From Oscillospiraceae bacterium (GTDB lineage Bacteria > Bacillota > Clostridia > Oscillospirales > Oscillospiraceae), in assembly GCA_015068335.1 (NCBI GenBank), contig SVKT01000063.1, forward strand, positions 1 to 9,047: 9,047 nt of DNA. The letters are read 5' to 3'. The translations under genes and the position numbers were made by a program. Position 1 is the first letter of the stretch. Every line of letters begins with the position of its first letter. Under the pieces are notes generated by a model. It was not told the DNA's origin. It ran no database searches and saw only the letters and a list, made by a program, of their open reading frames with translations. Below, piece by piece: positions 4,281 to 9,047 of this stretch.

Positions 4281-5537
4281 TTACCAGACCAGCGTTGCGA
4301 AATAGTCGTCCAGGGTTTCGGCGCGGCGGATCATCTCCACGGAGCGGTCCTCTTTCAGCATCAGTTCGGCAGAGCGGAGTTTGCCGTTGTAGTTATAGCC
4401 CATGGCGTGGCCGTGGGCGCCGGTATCGTGGATGACCAGCAGGTCGCCCGTATCGATCTTGGGCAGCATCCGGTCGATGGCAAACTTGTCGTTGTTTTCG
4501 CACAGAGAACCCACCACATCGTACTTGCAGTCGCAGGGGGCGGTTTCCTTGCCCACCACGGTGATGTGGTGATAGGAACCGTACATAGCGGGACGCATCA
4601 GGTTGCAGGCGCAGGCGTCCACGCCGATGTATTCCTTGTAGGTGTGCTTTTCGTGGATGGCGCGAGTGATGAGATGACCATAGGGGGCCAGCATAAAGCG
4701 GCCCAGTTCGGTATAGATGGCCACATCCCCCATACCGGCGGGGACGAGGATCTCTTCATAGGCACGGCGCACGCCCTCGCCGATGACGGCGATGTCGTTG
4801 CCCTTCTGGTCGGGGCGGTAGGGAATGCCCACACCGCCGGAGAGATTGATGAAGGTGATGTGCACGCCGGTCTCCGCCTTCAACTCCGCAGCCAACTGGA
4901 ACAGGATGCGGGCCAGGGAGGGATAATAGTCGTTGGACAGGGTGTTGGAGGCCAGGAAACTATGGATGCCGAACTCCTTTGCGCCCTTGGCGGCGAGGCG
5001 GGTGAAGGCCTCAGCCATCTGCGCGCGGGTCATACCGTACTTGGCGTCGCCGGGGTTGTCCATCACCTGGAAGCCTTCCCGGGTCTCGCCCAGGGTGAAC
5101 ACGCCGCCGGGATTGTAGCGGCAGCAGACCTTTTCGGGGATCTTCCCGATGGCCTTTTCCAGATAGTCCACGTGGGTCAGGTCGTCCAGATTGATGATGG
5201 CGCCCAGTTGATCCGCCAGTTGAAACTCCTCTGCCGGGGTCTCGTTGGAGGAGAACATAATGTCTTCACCCACGATGCCGCAGCGCTCGGACATCCGCAG
5301 TTCCGCCTCGGAAGAGCAGTCGCAGCCGCAGCCCTCCTCGTGGAGGATCTTCAAAATGGCGGGAGTGGGGGTGGCCTTTACCGCGAAATATTCCCGGTAG
5401 CCGGGGTTCCAGGCAAAGGCGGCTCTCAGCGCCCGGGCATTTTCCCGGATGCCTTTTTCATCATAGATATGGAAGGGGGTGGGATAGCGGGAGATGATCG
5501 CTTCCAGTTCTTTTCCGGTAACAAACGGTGTTTTCAT
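4281..5537 (-). CDS. lysA: diaminopimelate decarboxylase-family PLP enzyme
   Basis: A 418-residue fold-III PLP decarboxylase with an N-terminal alanine-racemase-like barrel and a C-terminal beta domain. LysA converts meso-diaminopimelate to lysine and CO2. Visible sites are the PLP lysine K54 in FAVKATP, H192 in GIHSF, glycine loop SGGVGIPY (233-240), ELGR (277-280), C346 in GSLCENND (the cross-subunit cysteine position), and GYNYNG (380-385) near the C-terminus. Several motifs differ from textbook LysA: SGG for GGG, ELGR for EPGR, CENND for CESGD, and TGAH where AGAY is usual. This fits a divergent clostridial LysA group, but another substrate is not excluded. It stands alone, with no dap genes nearby, and has its own promoter and terminator. 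ATG 5537 has GAGG eight bases upstream. Confidence 0.85.
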   Translation of the reverse strand: MKTPFVTGKELEAIISRYPTPFHIYDEKGIRENARALRAAFAWNPGYREYFAVKATPTPAILKILHEEGCGCDCSSEAELRMSERCGIVGEDIMFSSNETPAEEFQLADQLGAIINLDDLTHVDYLEKAIGKIPEKVCCRYNPGGVFTLGETREGFQVMDNPGDAKYGMTRAQMAEAFTRLAAKGAKEFGIHSFLASNTLSNDYYPSLARILFQLAAELKAETGVHITFINLSGGVGIPYRPDQKGNDIAVIGEGVRRAYEEILVPAGMGDVAIYTELGRFMLAPYGHLITRAIHEKHTYKEYIGVDACACNLMRPAMYGSYHHITVVGKETAPCDCKYDVVGSLCENNDKFAIDRMLPKIDTGDLLVIHDTGAHGHAMGYNYNGKLRSAELMLKEDRSVEMIRRAETLDDYFATLVW

Positions 5538-5579
5538 AGGTTTGACCTCGCATCCTTGCAGAATGAAACGCTGTGTACT

Positions 5580-5609
5580 ATTTTAAGAGGTGTTGCCCCA
5601 TTCTGTCAA
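5580..5609 (-). promoter_or_regulatory. promoter of the lysA-like gene
   Basis: On the minus strand there is a perfect -35 TTGACA (5609-5604), an 18-base spacer and -10 TAAAAT (5585-5580). A TTAAAA with a 17-base spacer is an equal reading. The leader to ATG 5537 is about 36 bases. No lysine riboswitch fits in so short a leader. Confidence 0.72.
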
Positions 5610-5655
5610 GAAATTTGGGGAGAAAAGACGAAGCGGACGGGGCGGAAATATCCCC

Positions 5656-5684
5656 TTGTGTTCCGCGGCGGCGGGCGGTACAAT
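5656..5684 (+). promoter_or_regulatory. promoter of the cysteine desulfurase operon
   Basis: TTGTGT (5656-5661), a 17-base G-C-rich spacer and TACAAT (5679-5684) lie about 31 bases before ATG 5716. It diverges from the lysA-like promoter in the same 178-base intergenic region. Confidence 0.62.
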
Positions 5685-5715
5685 GAAAACAGAAAATGAG
5701 AAGGGGGGAGTGCGG

Positions 5716-6858
5716 ATGATCTATCTGGACAACGCAGCCACCAGCCGGATGAAGCCGCCCTGCGTGGCGGAGGCGGTGACTGCGGCGCTGACATCCTATG
5801 GAAACTGCGGACGGGGCGTCCACGATGATGCGCTCTCCGCTGCCAGAACGGTGTTTGGCGTCCGGCGGACGCTGGCAGAATGGTTTGACGCGCCGGGTGC
5901 GGAGCGGGTGGTTTTTACCCCCAACTCCACCATCGCGCTGAATATTGCGGTTTCCGGCCTTCTGGACGCGGGAGATCACGTGATCTCCACGGATCTGGAA
6001 CACAATTCGGTTCTGCGTCCGCTCTACCGCCTGCGGGAGCAAGGCGGGGCGGTGGATTTCGTTCCGGCTGACCGGGCGGGACGTCTGGACTACACGGCCT
6101 TTGAACGTCTGCTCCGGCCCAATACCCGGGCGGTGGTCTGCACCCACGCTTCCAACCTGACCGGCGATCTGGTGGACGTTTCGCGGGTGGGCGATTTTTG
6201 CCGCCGGAATGGGCTGCTGTTTCTTCTGGATGCGTCCCAGACGGCGGGCGTGTTTCCCATCCGTATGAGAGAGCAGCACATCGACGTGGTGTGCTTCACC
6301 GGGCATAAGGGGCTGCTGGGGCCGCAGGGCACCGGCGGACTGTGCATCGGCGAGGGGGTGGAGATCCGCCCCTTTGCCGTGGGGGGAAGCGGTGTGCAGA
6401 GCGCATTGGAGCATCAGCCCCGGGAATACCCCACCCGTCTGGAAGCCGGCACCCTGAACAGCCACGGCATTGCAGGTCTGGGGGCGGCGCTGGATTATAT
6501 CGAGCAGCGGGGGATGGATGCCATCCGCGCCCACGAAACGGCGCTGGCGCGCCGCTTTTACGAGGCGGTGCGGGCGATCCCCAACGTGACGGTCTACGGC
6601 GACCACGAAGCGACCCGGCGCGCCGCCATCGTGGCGCTGAACATCGGCGAACTGGACTCCGGCGCGGTGTCCGACGAACTGGCGGAGCGCTTCGGCATCG
6701 CCACCCGACCCGGCGCTCACTGTGCGCCCCGCCTGCATCGGGCGCTGGGCACCACGGAGCAGGGCGCGGTGCGCTTCTCCTGGTCCTGCTTCAACACCGA
6801 AGCGGAGACCGATGCGGCGGCGGAGGCCGTCCGCATCCTGGCGGAGGAAGCGCGGTAA
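5716..6858 (+). CDS. cysteine desulfurase-family aminotransferase class V
   Basis: A 380-residue fold-I PLP enzyme related to SufS/CsdA, closest in layout to the family described as am_tr_V_EF2568 (TIGR01977). Visible sites are the N-terminal IYLDNAATS, H96 in EHNSV (stacking on PLP), DASQTAG (172-178, with D172 and Q175 holding the cofactor), the PLP lysine K198 in TGHKG, and C336 in RPGAHCAP. C336 matches the persulfide-carrying cysteine of group II desulfurases (RxGxHCA). These support removal of sulfur from cysteine, giving alanine and an enzyme persulfide. No sufB, sufC, sufD, sufU or iscU is next to it, so its sulfur acceptor is unknown. A small four-cysteine protein and a Nudix gene follow. 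ATG 5716 is preceded by AAGGGGGGAG at 5701-5710. The open frame extends upstream to 5590, but through the promoter. Confidence 0.88.
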   Translation: MIYLDNAATSRMKPPCVAEAVTAALTSYGNCGRGVHDDALSAARTVFGVRRTLAEWFDAPGAERVVFTPNSTIALNIAVSGLLDAGDHVISTDLEHNSVLRPLYRLREQGGAVDFVPADRAGRLDYTAFERLLRPNTRAVVCTHASNLTGDLVDVSRVGDFCRRNGLLFLLDASQTAGVFPIRMREQHIDVVCFTGHKGLLGPQGTGGLCIGEGVEIRPFAVGGSGVQSALEHQPREYPTRLEAGTLNSHGIAGLGAALDYIEQRGMDAIRAHETALARRFYEAVRAIPNVTVYGDHEATRRAAIVALNIGELDSGAVSDELAERFGIATRPGAHCAPRLHRALGTTEQGAVRFSWSCFNTEAETDAAAEAVRILAEEAR

Positions 6859-6864
6859 AAGCGG

Positions 6865-6881
6865 CTGCGGCAGCGCCGCAG
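6865..6881 (+). other. intercistronic hairpin
   Basis: CTGCGGC (6865-6871) pairs with GCCGCAG (6875-6881) around an AGC loop, just after the desulfurase stop. There is no T run, so it is not an intrinsic terminator. It may stabilise or separate the upstream message from the small downstream gene. Confidence 0.45.
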
Positions 6882-6905
6882 AATACGAGCAGTGAGGTGA
6901 ATGCT

Positions 6906-7079
6906 ATGGCGACGAATTGCGAGGAATGCGTCCATTACGATTACGATGACGAGGTGGATGCCTACTTCTGCACGATGGATCTGGATGAGGACGAGATGGA
7001 GCGCTTTTTGCGCAGCGCCAACAATGCCTGCCCCTTTTACCGGCGGGGCGACGATTACCGGACGGCACGGAGGCAGTGA
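6906..7079 (+). CDS. 57-residue four-cysteine protein (DUF6472-like)
   Basis: A small, strongly acidic protein with four cysteines, C5, C8, C22 and C42, in the pattern C-x2-C-x13-C-x19-C. It opens ATNCEECVHYDYDDE and contains FCTMDLDEDEMERF and CPFY. I recognise it as resembling the uncharacterised DUF6472 family, with moderate certainty. The cysteine layout suggests a bound zinc or iron, or a sulfur-handling role, but no function is known to me. ATG 6906 has AGGTGA (6895-6900) five bases upstream. A GTG at 6897 is possible but has no good binding site. It lies 47 bases after the cysteine desulfurase and 2 bases before the Nudix gene, so the three are very likely one operon. It has no signal peptide and should be cytoplasmic. 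Confidence 0.8.
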   Translation: MATNCEECVHYDYDDEVDAYFCTMDLDEDEMERFLRSANNACPFYRRGDDYRTARRQ

Positions 7080-7081
7080 GT

Positions 7082-7600
7082 ATGGAACTGATGGATCTGT
7101 ATGATGAAAACCGAATCCCTCTGGGGCGGACGGTGGAACGCAGCGCAGACATCGGTGCGGGAGAATGCCGCGCCGTTGTTCACGTGGCCATCTTCGATGC
7201 GGCGGGCCGCCTGCTGATCCAGCGCCGGTCGCCGCAGAAGTTCTTCTGGCCGAATCGGTGGGACTTGTCCGCAGCCGGCGGTGTGGATGCCGGGGAAACC
7301 CCGCGCCAGGCCGCAGAGCGGGAGTGCTTGGAGGAACTGGGGTACGCGCTGGACCTGACCGGCGTGCGGCCCTCCTTTACCGTGAACTTTGACGGTGGGT
7401 TTGATGACTTCTTCCTTGTGGTCAGAGATGTAAAGGAAAGTTCCTTGCGTCTGCAAGCCTCCGAGGTCAGTGAGGTGCGCTGGGCGGGTTTGGACGAGGT
7501 GCTGGCTTTGGAGGCTGCCGGACAGTTTGTGGGCTATCCGGAAAGTTTTCTGCGCTTCCTGTTTGATATGCACCGCACCTTTGGATTCCCCAACAATTAA
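7082..7600 (+). CDS. Nudix hydrolase (IDI-like group)
   Basis: The 172-residue protein has a perfect 23-residue Nudix box at 66-88. G66, E72, R80-E81, E84-E85 and G87 fit GX5EX7REUXEEXGU, where the glutamates bind Mg. The N-terminus (MELMDLYDENRIPLGRT) and LIQRRSPQKFFWPNRWDLSAAGG resemble the Nudix group related to isopentenyl-diphosphate isomerase and E. coli YfcD. Such proteins act on nucleoside-diphosphate or other diphosphate substrates, and the true substrate cannot be read from the sequence. ATG 7082 lies eight bases after GGAGG (7069-7073). The alternative GTG at 7076 overlaps the upstream stop but is too close to that site. It is the last gene of the desulfurase operon, followed by a strong terminator. 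Confidence 0.93.
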   Translation: MELMDLYDENRIPLGRTVERSADIGAGECRAVVHVAIFDAAGRLLIQRRSPQKFFWPNRWDLSAAGGVDAGETPRQAAERECLEELGYALDLTGVRPSFTVNFDGGFDDFFLVVRDVKESSLRLQASEVSEVRWAGLDEVLALEAAGQFVGYPESFLRFLFDMHRTFGFPNN

Positions 7601-7604
7601 ACGT

Positions 7605-7642
7605 CAGGCCGTGAAAGGAACCCTTTCACGGCCTGTTTTTTT
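7605..7642 (+). terminator. intrinsic terminator after the Nudix gene
   Basis: A perfect 14-base stem, 7605-7618 with 7622-7635, with loop AAC is followed by seven T's (7636-7642). It begins 4 bases after the Nudix stop. On the minus strand the trailing sequence (ACGTTTAATT) is a poor T run, so termination of the convergent SSB gene here would be weaker. Confidence 0.95.
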
Positions 7643-7646
7643 GCGG

Positions 7647-8255
7647 TCAATCCACCCACTCCGGTTCCAGAAGATGCATCACAGATACCTCGTAGGCGGT
7701 GCGGGTCTCCATACTGGTTTCCGTCTGCTTGTGATAGGTGCGGCTTTGAATGCGCCCTTCCAGCGAAATGGGATCGCCCACTTGCAGCGCCCCGGCTTGC
7801 ACCGCCAACTGTCCCCAGGCGATCACAGGCAGATAGTCGGTTCTCCCGTAGTGGCGGGGAACGGCCAGCATCAGGTCGCAGATGCTCCTGCCCAGCGGTG
7901 TGCGGCGGAAAACAGGCGGTTTGCAGAGGGTGCCGGACAGGGTGATCTGGTTGCAGGGTTCGTCCAGAACGGGCAGGATCTCCCGGGCATATACGGTCAG
8001 CACCAGTTTGTTTCCAACGCCGCTGCGGTTGTTGAAAGAGCGCAGTTGCCCCCGGATACGGAGGGGGTCTTCCTGCCTGACGTCGGGAAGCAGGCTCTCC
8101 GGCAGCAGAACGGGCAGCAGATCCGGCGTGCCAGACAGGCGGGGAATGCGGAGCAGCACGCGATAAAAATCCATATCGTGATTGCGGTGTGACCAGTCCG
8201 GCGCGGCCTGGGCCGTTCCTTCCAGCAATACTTCGTTGCGTTTTACAGTTGTCAT
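7647..8255 (-). CDS. single-stranded DNA-binding protein with two OB domains
   Basis: The 202-residue protein has two OB-fold halves, at about 7-95 and 102-195. The second half is the better match to the Ssb/PriB family: NQITLSGTLCKPPVFRRTPLG, then CDLMLAV, then YLPVIAWGQLA, then VGDPISLEGRIQSR and TAYEVSV. The first half shares the outline (NEVLLEGTA, LLPVLLP, IRGQLRSFNN, LVLTVYAREI) but is more diverged. Canonical SSB is about 150-180 residues with one OB fold and an acidic DDDIPF-like tail. Here the C-terminus is LLEPEWVD, with no such tail. It is a clostridial SSB-like accessory protein whose role in replication, repair or DNA uptake I cannot assign. ATG 8255 follows AGGTGG at about seven bases. 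It is monocistronic, convergent with the Nudix gene and divergent from the DUF2974 gene. Confidence 0.84.
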   Translation of the reverse strand: MTTVKRNEVLLEGTAQAAPDWSHRNHDMDFYRVLLRIPRLSGTPDLLPVLLPESLLPDVRQEDPLRIRGQLRSFNNRSGVGNKLVLTVYAREILPVLDEPCNQITLSGTLCKPPVFRRTPLGRSICDLMLAVPRHYGRTDYLPVIAWGQLAVQAGALQVGDPISLEGRIQSRTYHKQTETSMETRTAYEVSVMHLLEPEWVD

Positions 8256-8316
8256 TGTTGTCCACCTCGCGGTCGTGATGTTCCATCGTATGAGACCGCG
8301 GCAGCGAATAGACCAC

Positions 8317-8345
8317 TTGCGGGCGGGGAAAAACTGGCATATAAT
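8317..8345 (+). promoter_or_regulatory. promoter of the DUF2974 gene
   Basis: TTGCGG (8317-8322), a 17-base spacer and a perfect TATAAT (8340-8345) lie 32 bases before ATG 8378. The predicted start is near 8352. It faces away from the SSB-like gene across a 122-base gap. Confidence 0.7.
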
Positions 8346-8377
8346 ACTGCATAGAAACGGAAAGAAAGGGGGAGACG

Positions 8378-9047
8378 ATGGCCAATCTTCTGGATTATCT
8401 GGCGTGGCGCGGGGATCTGACCTTGCAGCAGGCGCCTTTCAATGAAGTGGATAATTTGATCCTGGCAGAACTCTCCTTCGTGGATTTCCGAGGGATCGTC
8501 CCTGGCCCTGGCGAAGGAAGCCCTGTAACGCTGCGGCAGGCTGCGGAGGCCTTCTTCTCTCTGCACCCGGCAGGGGCAAAAATTGATATGGGCCTTCTTA
8601 TCCCGGCGGAAATTCCGGAGATGCTGCGGAAAATGGCCATATCGCCCCGCTTCAAAGATGTAAAGTTGAGTTGCTTTACAGATAGATTGGACACGGTTCG
8701 GGCGGAGCAATTCGCGGCGCTGACCATTGAAACGGGAGATGGGGCGCTGTATTTGTCGTTCCGCGGCACAGACGACACGCTGGCCGGCTGGAAGGAGGAC
8801 TTCCATATGGCGTTTCTGCCGGAGATCCCGTCCCAGCGGCAGGCGGTGGACTACGTGCGCGCCGTGGCGCGACAGTTTCCCAGACGGCGGCTTCGGCTGG
8901 GCGGACACTCCAAGGGCGGCAATCTGGCGATCTATGCGGCGGTGCATTGTCCTGTGATGGTGCAGCGGCGCATCGAGCGTGTCTGGTCCAACGACGGGCC
9001 GGGCTTCTATGAAGATCTGTCACTCCTGCCCCAGCGTCAGCGCCTCG
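8378..9047 (+). CDS. DUF2974/Mbeg1-like alpha/beta hydrolase (3' end cut by window)
   Basis: The open frame runs from ATG 8378 to the window end without a stop, giving 223 residues of a longer protein. The start MANLLDYLAWRGDLTLQQAP and NEVDNLILAELSFVDF are typical of the clostridial DUF2974 (Mbeg1-like) family. The lipase-like core follows: LSFRGTDDTLAGWKEDF, then the nucleophile elbow GGHSKGGNLAIYAA with predicted catalytic S178 (codon 8909-8911), then NDGPGF. The family has a lipase/esterase-type fold, but I know of no proven substrate. No signal peptide is seen. The ribosome binding site AAAGGGGGAG lies at 8365-8374. The Asp and His of the triad would be beyond the window. It seems to be a separate transcription unit. 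Confidence 0.9.
   Translation, partial: MANLLDYLAWRGDLTLQQAPFNEVDNLILAELSFVDFRGIVPGPGEGSPVTLRQAAEAFFSLHPAGAKIDMGLLIPAEIPEMLRKMAISPRFKDVKLSCFTDRLDTVRAEQFAALTIETGDGALYLSFRGTDDTLAGWKEDFHMAFLPEIPSQRQAVDYVRAVARQFPRRRLRLGGHSKGGNLAIYAAVHCPVMVQRRIERVWSNDGPGFYEDLSLLPQRQRL

Noticed and set aside
4407..5699. 430-codon plus-strand open frame opposite lysA
   Set aside because: It is antisense to a clearly recognised LysA-family gene, with a low-complexity composition and no ribosome binding site. High-GC codon bias explains its length.
5538..5715. A lysine riboswitch or T-box before the lysA-like gene
   Set aside because: The leader from the predicted promoter is only about 36 bases, too short for either, and no stem pattern is seen.
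5578..6738. 386-codon minus-strand open frame opposite the cysteine desulfurase
   Set aside because: The plus strand encodes intact PLP-enzyme motifs; the minus frame shows no recognisable domain.
8256..8350. A promoter for the SSB-like gene (TACGAT or TATTAT on the minus strand) and an interrupted GCGGTC/GACCGC repeat
   Set aside because: No acceptable -35 pairs with either -10, and the repeat arms are only about 7 bases with a 19-base gap. The promoter is left undefined.

Overview
This 9,047-base window looks like a chromosomal segment of a GC-rich Firmicute, most likely a Clostridia gut lineage such as Oscillospiraceae/Ruminococcaceae. The inference rests on strong AGGAGG-type ribosome binding sites, tRNA genes with encoded CCA ends, a Gly(?)-Arg-His-Gln-Lys tRNA cluster, a niacin-type 3H repressor (NiaR), a clostridial tandem-OB single-stranded DNA-binding protein, and a DUF2974/Mbeg1-like hydrolase. 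No insertion sequence, phage gene, CRISPR array or integrase is visible. This is ordinary core/housekeeping territory with some interesting regulation.

Layout. (1) Bases 1-470 (+): end of a tRNA (probably Gly), then tRNA-Arg(TCT), tRNA-His(GTG), tRNA-Gln(TTG), tRNA-Lys(TTT) and a terminator-like hairpin. (2) Bases 499-2386 (+): a GreA-type elongation factor, an ArsC/Spx-family thioredoxin-fold protein, and a tRNA-dihydrouridine synthase joined to it by an ATGA overlap. (3) Bases 2435-5537 (-): a stand-alone PTS-IIC-like (PfoR/COG3641) membrane protein, the NiaR repressor, and a divergent diaminopimelate decarboxylase. (4) Bases 5716-7600 (+): a cysteine desulfurase-family PLP enzyme, a 57-residue four-cysteine protein (DUF6472-like) and a Nudix hydrolase. 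(5) Bases 7647-8255 (-): the tandem-OB SSB-like protein. (6) From 8378 (+): the start of a DUF2974 hydrolase cut by the window edge. Convergent gene ends at about 2.4 kb and 7.6 kb carry strong intrinsic terminator hairpins.

The best candidate for something under-described is the niaR to PTS-IIC-like pair. The membrane-protein gene has its own near-consensus promoter (TTGACA, 17 bases, TATAGT). Its -10 box and start point are overlapped by a perfect 21-bp inverted repeat with a 2-base centre, as expected for a repressor operator, and the adjacent upstream gene encodes the niacin-responsive repressor. This suggests that the PfoR-like protein, a family long named as a toxin regulator or orphan PTS permease, is a niacin-regulated and perhaps niacin-transporting protein. 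Other points of interest are the four-cysteine protein beside the cysteine desulfurase, altered active-site motifs in the LysA-like enzyme, a terminator hairpin pointing antisense between greA and the Spx-like gene, and a perfect palindrome against the Spx-like ribosome binding site.
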